Source: Bradyrhizobium sp. ISRA464 | Lineage (GTDB): Bacteria > Pseudomonadota > Alphaproteobacteria > Rhizobiales > Xanthobacteraceae | Assembly (NCBI RefSeq): GCF_029910095.1 | Contig: NZ_CP094526.1 | Coordinates: 6,138,001 to 6,202,000, forward strand | DNA: 64,000 bases | Direction: 5' to 3' | Shown here: positions 51,558-61,387 of the stretch, one piece after another | How positions within the stretch are numbered: position 1 is the stretch's first letter | Layout of the letters: each line of letters starts with the position of its first letter | Position numbers and translations under genes: made by a program | Notes under the pieces: model-generated | Seen by the model: only the letters and a program-made list of their open reading frames with translations | Told to the model about the DNA's origin: nothing | The model's database searches: none

Positions 51558-52928
51558 ATGAACAACACTCGCATTCTCCTGAGCGACAAGACCATCGCTC
51601 AGTTACCTACCCCGAAGGACGGATGGTACCTAGCCCGCGACACCGAGTTGAAGGGCTTCTTCGTCGTCGTGGGGCGGAGGAAAAGGACCTTCACTGTCCA
51701 AGGCGACCTCCGGCAAGGAGGAAAGCGGTCATCTTCCATCAGAGTCTCTATCGGTGATACGCGCGAGTTGACGACCCGAACCGCGCGCGCGATGGCGAAG
51801 GAATATCTGGCCCAGATCAGCAAGGGACAGCACCCGAAGGCGACAAAGGAAGTGGGGCACAGTGGCTCCGTCCCGGTCGGAAATACGGTCGGCGCGACTG
51901 TTACACTCAGGCAAGCATGGCAGCGATATCTGGTGGCCCATCTGATCCGAAAGGGGCGTAGTGAGAAGACCATAAGTGGTTATCGCGACCATGTAGAACG
52001 TCTCTTTGCGGAGTGGCTTGATACTCCATTGAGCGAACTTGCGATGAATCCTGCTCGTGTTGCGAACAAGCACGACGACCTCACGAAGCAGAACGGTCCC
52101 TATATTGCGAATGGCAGCATGCGAACGCTGCGCGCAATTTACAATCACGCTCGTAAGACCAACAGATCACTGCCGCGCGACAATCCAGCAGACGCTATCG
52201 ACTGGAATGAGGAAAAACGTCGCGATACTGGCATGGGCATCATCGACCTGACCGAATGGTTCAGGGAGTTGGCCGCTCTTGAGAATCCAGTCCGTCGTGA
52301 ATTTCATCTGCTCACGCTGCTGTCTGGTTCCCGGACCACCGCGTTGCAGCAAGTAAAGCCAAGCCACATCGATTTTCACCGCCGGACTTTGCATATCGAA
52401 AAACCGAAGGGTGGCAGGAAGCGAGCTTTTGACATCCCGCTCTCCCGCGAAATGATCCTGTGTCTCATTCGGACAATCCGATTCGGCAGACAAATTTATC
52501 CGTTGCAGTCGCAGAAATGGGTATTTCCCGGCGACAGCGCGTCAGGGCATCTAGCTGAAACAAAGGAGGATCGGGGTACACTCTCGAAATGGGGCAATGA
52601 TCTTCGCCAAACGTTCCGCACTGTTGCATCGGCTGCTGGAGTGTCCGAATTCGATGCGAAGCTTCTTATGAACCATTCGATTCCAGGCGTGAACGCCGGC
52701 TACGTTACCCGACAGAAACTCCTCGAGGATCACCTGCGCGGCCAGCAGCAAGCTATCAGCACTGCTGTATTCTCCGCTCTTGGTAAGTCGCTCACGAAAG
52801 ATTCCGATTTGGGAGCTTGGCTCGGCCGATGGGCAAGCTGCCGTGCAGCCAGCAGAGTTCAAACGAAGCCAGACGTTCCGAGCAACGAACAAGACCGAGC
52901 TACCTCCGCGCATACCCGAAGAGGCTGA
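51558..52928 (+). CDS. Tyrosine integrase of the conjugative element
   Basis: A 456-aa integrase. Residues 1-95 form the arm-binding/DUF4102-like domain (DKTIAQLPTPKDGWYLARDT), then a core-binding domain with RKGRSEKTISGYRDHVERLF. Catalytic residues are arginine in TLLSGSRTTALQQVK, lysine in IEKPKGGRKRAFDIP, arginine in NDLRQTFRTVASAAG, histidine in LLMNHSIPGVNAGYV and the tyrosine of that same segment. The usual first histidine of HxxR is asparagine here, a variant I recall from this rhizobial subfamily. It starts 178 bp from the right tRNA fragment and is the likely enzyme for that attachment site. The gap 51381-51557 holds its promoter and arm sites. Confidence 0.85.
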   Translation: MNNTRILLSDKTIAQLPTPKDGWYLARDTELKGFFVVVGRRKRTFTVQGDLRQGGKRSSSIRVSIGDTRELTTRTARAMAKEYLAQISKGQHPKATKEVGHSGSVPVGNTVGATVTLRQAWQRYLVAHLIRKGRSEKTISGYRDHVERLFAEWLDTPLSELAMNPARVANKHDDLTKQNGPYIANGSMRTLRAIYNHARKTNRSLPRDNPADAIDWNEEKRRDTGMGIIDLTEWFRELAALENPVRREFHLLTLLSGSRTTALQQVKPSHIDFHRRTLHIEKPKGGRKRAFDIPLSREMILCLIRTIRFGRQIYPLQSQKWVFPGDSASGHLAETKEDRGTLSKWGNDLRQTFRTVASAAGVSEFDAKLLMNHSIPGVNAGYVTRQKLLEDHLRGQQQAISTAVFSALGKSLTKDSDLGAWLGRWASCRAASRVQTKPDVPSNEQDRATSAHTRRG

Positions 52929-53616
52929 ACTCATATATCGTCGATTTGCCGCGCGCCTGCTGCTCTGTGAGGCGGCTTATCGAGCTTATCGACCGGCGTC
53001 ATTGTTCGATTCCCTACGTTAACGCACCCAAGAGATCGTCTAAGCTGGCTCAACACGGTTGCGTGAATTGCCGCATGATGCAGAGGCCACGGCCGTGTCG
53101 CAAGGCGTTGTATTCCGGCCAGCGAAGCGCTCCGTCAGACGAGCTACTACCCGCGCTGCAATCTTCGGCGATCATCTCGGATGATTGCGCCGTTAGCGAA
53201 CTCGCACGCCGTCGCGGCTGCCGTGTGCGAATGCCGCCGTTCGGATCGCCGGCCCATGCGTCCCCTGCCACATTCGGGCTTGATCTAGAATCGAACTCGC
53301 GGTCGGAACGAACACTCGGCCCACGGCACGACCAAAGTGATTGAGCCCACAGCCGATCCCTTCAAGATCCGACGCGCAGCCGTGGACTTTTTACCATCTT
53401 AAGTTCGCGGACCGGCGGCCTCTGGGCCATTACAACCGCCTTACTTAGCCACATCCCTTTCCAACGGGCGCGACGTTCTCTGCCTGATCATCGGCTGGCC
53501 AGGTCATGAGCAAGGCCGCTGGATCCACCGGCGAGCCTCTGCCGGGCCGACCGGAACTGGCAGTTTCCAGCGTGCCGACCTGGGTTTATCTCAGAACCAC
53601 AAACCGGAGAGCTTTC
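52929..53616. other. Gene-free stretch after the ICE integrase
   Basis: About 690 bp without a supportable gene. A plus-strand frame overlapping the integrase end continues to 53022 with EEAELIYRRFAARLLLCEAA, which has some coding character but no start of its own. The rest shows only scattered frames of poor composition. GGAGA at 53606-53610 is the ribosome-binding site of the next gene. Confidence 0.45.
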
Positions 53617-54246
53617 ATGTACATACCACCGGCCTTTAGAGATGACGATCTCGATAACATTCGAGAGACGATCCGCTCCGGCCGTCTCGCCAATTTGATC
53701 ACGGCTACGTCAGACGGACCACTTGCGACACCCCTCCCGCTCTTCCTAGACGAGACCGAAGGCGAACACGGAGCACTGTACGGGCACCTGGCGAAGGCCA
53801 ATCCGCAGTGGCGTGCGGCCTCGATCGGTGAAGCTCTGGCGATCTTCATGGGGGCGGAGGCCTATGTGACGCCCTCCTGGTATGTCACCAAACAAGAAGC
53901 TGAATGTGTGGTGCCGACCTGGAATTACGTCGCGGTCCACGCCCACGGGCCGATTGAGTTCTTCGAGGATCCCGAACGTCTGCTTGCGGTCGTTACGCGG
54001 TTGACCAATATTCACGAGACGTTACGCGCGACGCCTTGGTCAGTCAGTGATGCCCCCGCTGATTTCATCGCCGCCCAGCTCTGTGGAATTGTTGGCGTGC
54101 ACATTCCCATCACCAAGATCGAAGGCAAGCGCAAGATGAGCCAAAATCGTCCCGCGGCTGACCGCATCGGTGTTGCCACCGGCCTCGCGGCGAGCAAACA
54201 GCCACGGGATCAGGAAGTGGCTGCCCTGATTCTAGCTCAGGCCTGA
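53617..54246 (+). CDS. PaiB-family FMN-binding protein
   Basis: A 209-aa protein from ATG 53617 (MYIPPAFRDDDLDNIRETIR) with GGAGA six bases upstream. The segments LANLITATSDGPLATPLPLF, LYGHLAKANPQWRAA and YVTPSWYVTKQEAECVVPTW, then NYVAVHAHGPIEFFED, are those of the PaiB/FMN-binding split-barrel family. The C-terminal IVGVHIPITKIEGKRKMSQN is also characteristic. PaiB was described in Bacillus as a negative regulator of sporulation and degradative genes; in Proteobacteria the proteins are mostly uncharacterised. It is cargo between the integrase and transfer genes. Confidence 0.85.
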   Translation: MYIPPAFRDDDLDNIRETIRSGRLANLITATSDGPLATPLPLFLDETEGEHGALYGHLAKANPQWRAASIGEALAIFMGAEAYVTPSWYVTKQEAECVVPTWNYVAVHAHGPIEFFEDPERLLAVVTRLTNIHETLRATPWSVSDAPADFIAAQLCGIVGVHIPITKIEGKRKMSQNRPAADRIGVATGLAASKQPRDQEVAALILAQA

Positions 54247-54884
54247 GGCGAGCGTAACGAAAATGTACAAGACCAGTTAGGAACGACAGCTGATGCAACG
54301 TCGGGTGAGTATCTTGGGTCTCCAAGCTTGGCCCTCATGCATGGACGTGTCCATGGAATCCATGGTCATCGGTCCAAGTTCGGCAGGCGAGACTCGAGCC
54401 TCGATTCAACGTACAGCCGAAATACCACAACATGACCAGTCGTCAGTTCGACACCTCGGCCCCGCCCGCCGTGCAGGTTCTTGTCCATGTTCCGACAGCG
54501 GCACAATTGTTGTGTCGGCTTCAGTACACCCCGCGAAAGCACGGGTTGATATTTTCCAACGGATACTCAGCCGCTTAGTACGCACTAGCAGAGCTGGCAC
54601 GACCATTGCTCCAGCAAAAGCCGACCTAGAGCATCCAAAGGCACGAAACCGGCAGGCAATCTCTCCTTTCCTAAATCCTCGTGTCTAGCTCTCGGAAGAA
54701 TGGTCAACGCGGTCAACGCACCTCTCAATCCCTCACTGGAGCCTAAACGTAACTGAGGCAGGTCCACATTTGTGGCTCGTATGCTCAGATGAGACCCTTA
54801 CGATCTGCTCGACGCAGACATATGGATCCAAACTTTAACAATCACGAGCAGACTTACCGCGCCACCACTGCTCTAGGTTCACGC
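54247..54884. other. Gene-free stretch between PaiB and HAD genes
   Basis: About 640 bp without a supportable gene. Open frames exist on both strands but none has recognisable protein character or a good start. No clear hairpin terminator or repeat stood out. Confidence 0.45.
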
Positions 54885-55559
54885 ATGAAATCCGCGATCG
54901 TATTCGACTGGAATGGTACGCTGCTCGACGATGCCAATGCGGTGTTGCAAACCGTCAATGCCATTTTGAGCCGGTTCAGTCGCGCGACCGTAGACATGCA
55001 AAGGTTCCGCGAGGAGTTTGAGCTTCCGCTCTCCGTTCTTTACCGCAATCTGGACATGTCGGAAGATGAAGTCGAAGTCGTGCATAGTAACGACAGCGCC
55101 ATCTTTCACGACACCTACGAATCCTTGGCAAGTAAAGCTCTTTTACGGAAAGGCGCACGAAATATCTTGCTAGCTGCACATCGCCAAGCCGTTCAAACCG
55201 TCATTCTGAGCAATCACATTGTCGAACCAATTCGCGTACAGGTGCGAAGACTTGGCATCAAGAGTTGCGTCACCGAGATTTTGGCGTTTGAGAGCCGCGC
55301 AACTCAGTTTAGGAGCATGAGCAAGGAGGACCGGCTGCGCCTGTACATGCAGGCCAATGATCTGTCCGTCGAAAGAACCGTCGTCGTCGGCGACATGCCA
55401 ATCGAAACGGAGATCGCCCGCAATCTCGGCCTTATCAGCGTGTCGATCACGGGCGGATTTGTTTCCGAATCGCGCTTGCGCGCCGCACGGCCGGACTACA
55501 TGATACATGACCACCATGACCTAGTACCCATTTTGCAGAAACACCGCATTCTCAATTGA
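54885..55559 (+). CDS. HAD-superfamily hydrolase
   Basis: A 224-aa HAD hydrolase. Motif I is FDWNGTLLDD near the start (MKSAIVFDWNGTLL), which fixes the ATG at 54885 over upstream in-frame starts. Motif II is in TVILSNHIVEPIRV, the lysine of motif III is near SKEDRLRLYMQ, and motif IV is VVVGDMPIETEIARNLGLIS. A helical C1 cap lies between motifs I and II. The layout is that of phosphoglycolate-phosphatase-like enzymes; the substrate cannot be told. It precedes the dioxygenase gene in the same direction by 261 bp. Confidence 0.82.
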   Translation: MKSAIVFDWNGTLLDDANAVLQTVNAILSRFSRATVDMQRFREEFELPLSVLYRNLDMSEDEVEVVHSNDSAIFHDTYESLASKALLRKGARNILLAAHRQAVQTVILSNHIVEPIRVQVRRLGIKSCVTEILAFESRATQFRSMSKEDRLRLYMQANDLSVERTVVVGDMPIETEIARNLGLISVSITGGFVSESRLRAARPDYMIHDHHDLVPILQKHRILN

Positions 55560-55820
55560 GTGATCGAAGGTCTGCCGTTGGTCACTATTGCTAATCACTG
55601 CTTCTTCGCGACTCCATGATATTGAAGGATGATGCCGGCGACCGAGCCCGTTGACTGTCCGTTCCAGTCATCGGTTCTATCCGGTGACCGCACGATTCCT
55701 ATTGCTCATCTCGGTCCGTAGCCACTCAGGCTCGATCTTTGCGACTGGCACAATGCTTGCTGCTGATCATTCGCTACCGAGGGGCCTAGGAAGCGAACCG
55801 CAAGCTTGGAAAATACCGCT

Positions 55821-56765
55821 ATGAGCGAAACGGATTTGATCGATGATGTCATCTCGCGTACCGACGTCGTAAAACGAGCAGTGCGTATCGGCGCCGAGGT
55901 CAAAAATATCAAGCTATCGGGGGACTTGCCGAGCCGGACGATTGCAGCGATCAACAGCTTGCTGCTCGAACACAAAGTAATCTTCTTCCGTGGGCAAGGC
56001 CATCTCGATGACGCCGAGCAGGAGCGCTTTGCCGCTCGTTTAGGAACTCTAGTGCCGCATCCGATGCTCGGCGTTACCAAGGGAATGGCATCGATCCTCG
56101 AACTGGATTCCACCCGCGGCGGCGGTCGCGCCGATGTGTGGCATGCGGATGGGACATTCGCCGATGCCTATCCAAAGATTCTGGTGCTACGAGCCGTTGT
56201 AATGCCGCCGTTCGGCGGCGATACGGTGTGGTCGAATACAGCGGCAGCCTATCTCGATCTGGCGCCACCGCTACAACGACTTGCCGACGAGCTCTGGGCC
56301 GTTCACAGCAACGTTTTCGATTACGCCGGAATGGCTCGCGTCCGCGACATTGACAAGAAGCATTTTGACGAGGTCTTTACCAGAACGATTTTCGAGACTG
56401 AGCATCCCGTCGTGCGAGTTCACCCCGAGACAGGCGAGCGGGCGCTAGTGCTCGGCGCCTTGGTGCAGCGTTTTGTCGGCGTTCCCAAATATGACGGCCA
56501 GAAGCTGTTCGATCTATTCCAGTCTCATATCACCGCGCCCGAAAATACCGTGCGCTGGAACTGGATGGAAGGTGATGTCGCGATATGGGATAACCGCGCA
56601 ACACAGCATTATGCGGTCAACGACTATGGCGATCAGCATCGCGTCGTGCGACGTGCCACAATCGACGGTGATGTGCCCGTCAGCGTTGACGGCCGAAACA
56701 GTGTCAGGCGGCTCAAGGTCAACAAACAGCCGCCTATCGACGTCGCTCAACACTCGCGAAGCTAA
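55821..56765 (+). CDS. TauD/TfdA-family Fe(II)/2-oxoglutarate dioxygenase
   Basis: A 314-aa dioxygenase from ATG 55821. The iron ligands are in VWHADGTF (H-x-D) and the histidine of NRATQHYAVNDYGDQHRVVR, whose arginine binds 2-oxoglutarate. HKVIFFRGQGHLDDAEQERF near the N-terminus and FGGDTVWSNTAAAY after the first ligand are family hallmarks. TauD, alkylsulfatase AtsK and 2,4-D dioxygenase TfdA share this fold, so the substrate is likely a sulfonate, sulfate ester or aromatic ether acid. It is cargo of the conjugative element. Confidence 0.85.
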   Translation: MSETDLIDDVISRTDVVKRAVRIGAEVKNIKLSGDLPSRTIAAINSLLLEHKVIFFRGQGHLDDAEQERFAARLGTLVPHPMLGVTKGMASILELDSTRGGGRADVWHADGTFADAYPKILVLRAVVMPPFGGDTVWSNTAAAYLDLAPPLQRLADELWAVHSNVFDYAGMARVRDIDKKHFDEVFTRTIFETEHPVVRVHPETGERALVLGALVQRFVGVPKYDGQKLFDLFQSHITAPENTVRWNWMEGDVAIWDNRATQHYAVNDYGDQHRVVRRATIDGDVPVSVDGRNSVRRLKVNKQPPIDVAQHSRS

Positions 56766-56997
56766 GAACTCGACAGAACCTGGTGAGCGCGGCGGTATCC
56801 CGGGAGACGCGGGTGCACACCTCCCGACAGGGCATCTCCACGCGCACTCCGTGTCGGGCTGCCGCGATCAAGTTGCGCACGCCCACTCGCCCGACATGCC
56901 GGCGGGCTCGGCCGTTGCAACGAGAGCGATCCGCTTCGGCTGATGCGGAGCATGTCTTCAGCAGTGGTCGACAGGTTCGTGAAGCGGTAGTGGACGA

Positions 56998-57237
56998 CTA
57001 TCCTTCACCAGCGACAGGCACGTGAGCTCCACGCTTCAGCCTGGAAAATCCTCGATCGGTGGCCATGAAGCGCGCCAACATAGGTGCGATGAGCTTGGTC
57101 GCCTCGATCGGCTGACCACCCTGACGTGTCAAGACTTCTGCATAGGCAATGAGATCACGGTGCACCGCCGCCGGCAATTCCACACTCACTTTGACCGACC
57201 TGTCGTCTGGGAGCGCTCCAATTTTGAGCTTTGGCAT
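56998..57237 (-). CDS. DUF2274 protein
   Basis: A 79-aa protein from ATG 57237 (MPKLKIGALPDDRSVKVSVE), with LPAAVHRDLIAYAEVL, IEATKLIAPMLARFMATDRG and F-SRLKRG. This is the DUF2274 family, usually the last gene after trbI in rhizobial conjugative elements. The beta-strand then helix pattern resembles ribbon-helix-helix proteins, so DNA binding is possible. It follows trbI after four bases and ends the operon. The 230 bp between it and the dioxygenase show no gene. Confidence 0.75.
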   Translation of the reverse strand: MPKLKIGALPDDRSVKVSVELPAAVHRDLIAYAEVLTRQGGQPIEATKLIAPMLARFMATDRGFSRLKRGAHVPVAGEG

Positions 57238-57241
57238 GTTT

Positions 57242-58456
57242 TCACCCTCTGTACGGTTCAAGAACGAGATCACGATGGACAATGACACGGACCGGGAACC
57301 CCGGCCGTATGGTCAAAGTAGGCTGGATATTCAGGCCGCGTCGAACCACCTGCTGTCCGGTTTGGCTCAGCGAATCGGCCGCGCCGTGGCGCAACGCCTG
57401 AACGATTGCGCCATTATTGCTATTGGCGTCTGAGCCCTCACCTAGCTCCGTGCCGATTGCCAATGAGGTCGACAGCGCCGCGGCTTTGACTAACTCACCC
57501 CAGTGATTGTCGACTTCATCTTCGAGGCCAGCATAACCTGCGGCGTCGGCACCAGGCTGTCGCTCGAGAACGATGGAACGTCCGTTCGGCATGATCAGCC
57601 GCGTCCATACGAGCAGCACGCGAGACTGACCGAAGGCGATCTGACTATCGTAAAGACCAATCAGGCGTGCTCCCTGCGGAACCAGCAGAAAACGTCCCGT
57701 TGGAGAATCATATACGTTCTCTGTTACTTGCGCCACGATTTGGCCAGGTAGATCCGAGCGAATACCTGTGATGAGTGCTCCGGGAACGACGGTTCCTGCC
57801 TGAACCACAAATGCTGACGCCGCTTTCGTGATGCGATCCGCGTTCGTGGTGCGGCGATCCACGACGGCGTTGGCGAAAGCAAGCTTTCTGTCCTGCGCGT
57901 TCAGCGTTAGTCCATCTTCATTGTTGGATGGCGACGTAGATGGAATCACGCGATCGCCGGTCGATTCGTTCGTTGTCGGATTTTGACTCCCTCGAACGCT
58001 TGTCGACACGAAGAGACGGCTGACACGCGCAGCTTCGTTCTCCTGGTTCTGCCGTTGCTGATCTTGGTCAAGTGTAGTCCCAAAGACTGTTGGCGACTGC
58101 CCTTGAGCAGAAAGAATCGGACGACCAAGATCGCCCGGAAGCGGCGGCCCGAGTTGCGGCACCTGACGTTGGGCGGCAGCGTAGTCACGTGGTAGAGCCG
58201 CAATGCTATCAGCAATGCTATGATGGTCGGTACTATAGAGCTCTTCCGGGGAAGGGCCCGTTGTCTTGTTCTTCTGTAGGGCCCAAAACGCTGCGCCAGC
58301 GACGACCGTCAACCCCATCGCGCTGCCAGCCAGGAGAACCTTTCGAGAGAGTCGCGTAACGCGTGGATACCCCGGTCTGAGCCGAAAGGCGTTTGGCGTT
58401 TCGGCAGGACCTTGCATTTCAACAGGTGGACGATCGTCCGAAAGATTCTGGCTCAT
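57242..58456 (-). CDS. trbI: Conjugal transfer protein TrbI (VirB10-like)
   Basis: A 404-aa protein. A cytoplasmic N-terminus is followed by one transmembrane helix (VLLAGSAMGLTVVAGAAFWA), a proline- and glutamine-rich periplasmic stretch, and the VirB10/TrbI beta-barrel domain: VQAGTVVPGALITGIRSDLP, GQIVAQVTENVYDSPTGRFL, LLVPQGARLIGLYDSQIAFG and FPVRVIVHRDLVLEPYRG. It bridges inner and outer membranes in the mating channel. The ATG overlaps the trbG stop by one base. Confidence 0.92.
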   Translation of the reverse strand: MSQNLSDDRPPVEMQGPAETPNAFRLRPGYPRVTRLSRKVLLAGSAMGLTVVAGAAFWALQKNKTTGPSPEELYSTDHHSIADSIAALPRDYAAAQRQVPQLGPPLPGDLGRPILSAQGQSPTVFGTTLDQDQQRQNQENEAARVSRLFVSTSVRGSQNPTTNESTGDRVIPSTSPSNNEDGLTLNAQDRKLAFANAVVDRRTTNADRITKAASAFVVQAGTVVPGALITGIRSDLPGQIVAQVTENVYDSPTGRFLLVPQGARLIGLYDSQIAFGQSRVLLVWTRLIMPNGRSIVLERQPGADAAGYAGLEDEVDNHWGELVKAAALSTSLAIGTELGEGSDANSNNGAIVQALRHGAADSLSQTGQQVVRRGLNIQPTLTIRPGFPVRVIVHRDLVLEPYRG

Positions 58457-59442
58457 TATGATGGCCTCCCGTCGGTCCGAACAATTCTTACCTTCTGCTG
58501 ATGCTCCCCTCCCAGGCGCAGTTCGGCAGCGGCGAACAGACGATCGACGATGAGCAGATTGCTGTAGGCACGATAGTTGACGATTTCGGACTTACCGTCC
58601 GGGCCAAGCACGAACAGTGGAGGCATCTCGCCCTGAACGATACCTTGGGGGAACTCTATGTAGACCTTGCGGCCGTCATCGTAAGCCGCGAGCGGTCGCC
58701 AAGGCGGGCGATCACCTTCGATCGCGTAACGGAAGCGGCGTTGTGAGGCATCAGGCAAGGTGGGCGTTAGAGATAGTGATTGCCCCTTTATTTGCTCTTC
58801 CGGATAGTACCACGAGATCAGCGGCATGTAGGGCTTCTCGCGGGAGCGGAGTTCAATGAGATAGGTCCGCCGGTCGGTGTTGATAACGAGGTTCGTCTCG
58901 ATCGAGGAACGAGTCGGCTTGACCAGGACATGGACCCGTCGAGCCTCACCACTACCGCTCTCGGTATCACCGATGACCCAGCGCACGGTGTCACCGGCTG
59001 CAATCGGCCCGGAACCGACCAGTTGCTCGCCCTCCTCGAGTGCAATGTCGGTAATCTCTCCCGGCGCCGCGTAAACCTGATAGAGCGCGCCCGCACTGAA
59101 ACTGTAGATCTGTGCGGCGTTGAAGTATCCTCGTCTCCGCGGTTCGACCCGAGCCGCACTATTCGCGACTTCGATCCTGCCAACCGGTTCGGCTTCTTCC
59201 TTGGTTCCTGCTTTCCCGCCAAGGGTTGGCTTCCAGGCCGGCGGAACGTGGAGCGGCCGCGACCGATCGTCGAAGGTCGCCGGCGCGGGCGGTAACGGCG
59301 GCACGTCGGAATCGTATGAGATCTCGGGCGGGATGAATGTTGAGCAGCCTCCCAACGGGCACACGAAGATGGCTATCATTGAGACCAGCGCACATCTGGG
59401 GGCGATGACTCCGGTCCGGCGTTCATAAGGTTGCCGCTTCAT
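58456..59442 (-). CDS. trbG: Conjugal transfer protein TrbG (VirB9-like)
   Basis: A 328-aa lipoprotein-like VirB9 homologue. The N-terminus has a hydrophobic signal ending FVCPLGGCSTF, a lipobox-like cysteine. The core includes AAQIYSFSAGALYQVYAAPG, ITDIALEEGEQLVGSGPIAA and NLVINTDRRTYLIELRSREK. The C-terminal domain has YIEFPQGIVQGEMPPLFVLG. It forms the outer-membrane core with TrbI. Its start overlaps the trbF stop (ATGA). Confidence 0.9.
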   Translation of the reverse strand: MKRQPYERRTGVIAPRCALVSMIAIFVCPLGGCSTFIPPEISYDSDVPPLPPAPATFDDRSRPLHVPPAWKPTLGGKAGTKEEAEPVGRIEVANSAARVEPRRRGYFNAAQIYSFSAGALYQVYAAPGEITDIALEEGEQLVGSGPIAAGDTVRWVIGDTESGSGEARRVHVLVKPTRSSIETNLVINTDRRTYLIELRSREKPYMPLISWYYPEEQIKGQSLSLTPTLPDASQRRFRYAIEGDRPPWRPLAAYDDGRKVYIEFPQGIVQGEMPPLFVLGPDGKSEIVNYRAYSNLLIVDRLFAAAELRLGGEHQQKVRIVRTDGRPS

Positions 59443-60128
59443 TGTCCGAGCTCCTTCGACCAGCTGATTGCGTTGACGTAGATCCCGAGCGGGTTCTTGC
59501 GCAAGCGATCGGCGTCGTGAGGCGTCTGAATGACGACAGTCAGAATAGCGGTCCAGCGTTCGGTCGATGCCAGCGATCCCTTCTCATAAGAACGCTGGAT
59601 CCAGGCGACACGAAAACTTTCGATAGAGGCGCGGATCGCACTGGAGACTTCGACCGAGATCTGCGCCTTGCCGAGCTTGGCAAATGGATCATTGCTCCTG
59701 GCATACTCGTTGAGCGCGGCAGCTCCGCGATCGGTGGTGAAATCGTAAGCCCGCAGCCAATTTTGACGAAGGACGATGCCGTCTGCCGGCAGGCCGCGAA
59801 CGTCTTCGATGAAGCGGGCTAGATGATAGGCAATCTGCGGATCGGTCGGCTCATAATCCGAGTTGGCGGGCGCAACTCTCTGTGCTTGCCCGATGTGATC
59901 GACTTCGACAATCCACGGCGTGATCGCTCCCTGCGTCGACTGCCAGACCAATCCTCCGGCTAGGCCGCACGACAACACCAGGCAGCAGAATGCCATTAGC
60001 CTCCAGTTCTTCGCCTGTATGCGAGCCGATCCGATACGCTCATCCCACACTTGGGCGGCCTTTTGATATGGTGTGACTGGCGCTGGCGCTCGCCCGTAGT
60101 GAACTGAAGACCTTTTGAACATTAGCAT
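59439..60128 (-). CDS. trbF: Conjugal transfer protein TrbF (VirB8-like)
   Basis: A 229-aa VirB8/TrbF protein. One transmembrane helix (MAFCCLVLSCGLAGGLVW) follows a cytosolic lead with NPxY-like PYQKAAQVWDERIGSARIQA. The periplasmic domain has PWIVEVDHIGQAQRVAPANS, AYHLARFIEDVRGLPADG and WTAILTVVIQTPHDADRLRK, ending NPLGIYVNAISWSKEL. It anchors the inner-membrane complex. It lies 29 bp after trbL. Confidence 0.9.
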   Translation of the reverse strand: MLMFKRSSVHYGRAPAPVTPYQKAAQVWDERIGSARIQAKNWRLMAFCCLVLSCGLAGGLVWQSTQGAITPWIVEVDHIGQAQRVAPANSDYEPTDPQIAYHLARFIEDVRGLPADGIVLRQNWLRAYDFTTDRGAAALNEYARSNDPFAKLGKAQISVEVSSAIRASIESFRVAWIQRSYEKGSLASTERWTAILTVVIQTPHDADRLRKNPLGIYVNAISWSKELGQ

Positions 60129-60157
60129 TTCCCCAACAGAGCAGAGTTTTTGACCAA

Positions 60158-61387
60158 CTAGCGCCCGCCCTCCGACAGATCGACTGAGCCGCCACTTCCC
60201 CCGGGATCACCTGACCGAACAGCGTGTGTTGCCGCCGAAACGCCCTGACTGATCGTCTGGGTGCGCTTCATGTGCCGTGCCCATTCCGGCGGGCTTTCGA
60301 CCGAGCCCCCTGACACCTGGCCGACGGATTGGGCGCTGCCGCCCACAGCCGCAGCGAGCCGGCGTAGAGGACTCCCTGGCGCGGAGGTGGCAGCTTCGGC
60401 AACGCCGAGAACGCCGCCGCTCCGGTAGGCAGCAGCCGTTCCGCTTGCGATCGCGCTGCCTCCCCGCACAGCACCTGCGATCGCTCCGCTGGCGAGTCCC
60501 ATGCCGCCGGCGGCGAGACCGGCACCCGCGGCAACAACGCCACCGGCAGCGAGGCTCGTACCGACTGCGGCGCCCGCCCCGAGCTGCGGGCCACCCGAAA
60601 CCAGACCATTGGCAATGCCAGGCCCAAAGATCCCCAGCCCCAGCAGCGACAACGCGGCAAGAACCAGCGTCATTGCATCTTCAATAGTCGGCTGGCCGCC
60701 ATTGAAGCCGGAGGTAAATTGGGAGAATAAGGTCGATCCAATGCCGACGATCACGGCCAGCACCAGCACCTTGATGCCGGATGAGACGACATTGCCGAGG
60801 ACCCGCTCGGCGGCAAATGCAGTCTTGCCGAACAGACCGAACGGAATCAGCACGAAGCCAGCAAGCGTCGTCAACTTGAATTCGATCAACGTGACAAAGA
60901 GCTGAATGGCCAGGATGAAGAAGGCCATCAGAACAACGGCCCAAGCGAAGAGCAGAACGGCGATCTGAACGAAATTCTCGAAGAAGCTGACATAGCCCAT
61001 TAGATTCGAGATCGAGTCCAGGATCGGCCGGCCGGCATCGAGGCCGACCTGCGCAATCTTCCCGGGGTGAACGAAATCACCGGCCGAAAGACCGGTCCCT
61101 GATGCCTTCAGTCCAAGACCGGCGAAGCTTTCAAAAACGATCCTGGCGAGACTGTTCCAGTTCCCGATCAGATAGGCAAAGATCCCGACAAAGAGGATCT
61201 TCTTGATGAGCCGCGCGATTACGTCATCATCCGTGCCCCAGCTCCAGAACAGACCTGCCAGCGTAAGGTCGATGGCAGCCAGCGTCGTCGCGAGATAGCC
61301 GACCTCACCTCCGACAAGACCAAAGCCGTTGTCGATGTAGCGGGTGAACGTTTCGAGGAACTGGTCGATGACTCCGGTGCCCGTCAT
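60158..61387 (-). CDS. trbL: Conjugal transfer protein TrbL (VirB6-like)
   Basis: A 409-aa polytopic membrane protein. It begins VIDQFLETFTRYIDNGFGLV, and at least five hydrophobic segments follow, including VLLFAWAVVLMAFFILAIQL, LTTLAGFVLIPFGLFGKTAF and IKVLVLAVIVGIGSTLFSQF. The C-terminal third is glycine/alanine-rich (AGVGLAAGGMGLAS-like repeats) with a polar tail. This matches TrbL of trb-type systems. It overlaps the trbK-like stop by four bases. Confidence 0.9.
   Translation of the reverse strand: MTGTGVIDQFLETFTRYIDNGFGLVGGEVGYLATTLAAIDLTLAGLFWSWGTDDDVIARLIKKILFVGIFAYLIGNWNSLARIVFESFAGLGLKASGTGLSAGDFVHPGKIAQVGLDAGRPILDSISNLMGYVSFFENFVQIAVLLFAWAVVLMAFFILAIQLFVTLIEFKLTTLAGFVLIPFGLFGKTAFAAERVLGNVVSSGIKVLVLAVIVGIGSTLFSQFTSGFNGGQPTIEDAMTLVLAALSLLGLGIFGPGIANGLVSGGPQLGAGAAVGTSLAAGGVVAAGAGLAAGGMGLASGAIAGAVRGGSAIASGTAAAYRSGGVLGVAEAATSAPGSPLRRLAAAVGGSAQSVGQVSGGSVESPPEWARHMKRTQTISQGVSAATHAVRSGDPGGSGGSVDLSEGGR

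Noticed and set aside
52817..53344. 175-aa plus-strand frame after the integrase
   Set aside because: It overlaps the integrase end, and its composition is unlike a real protein.
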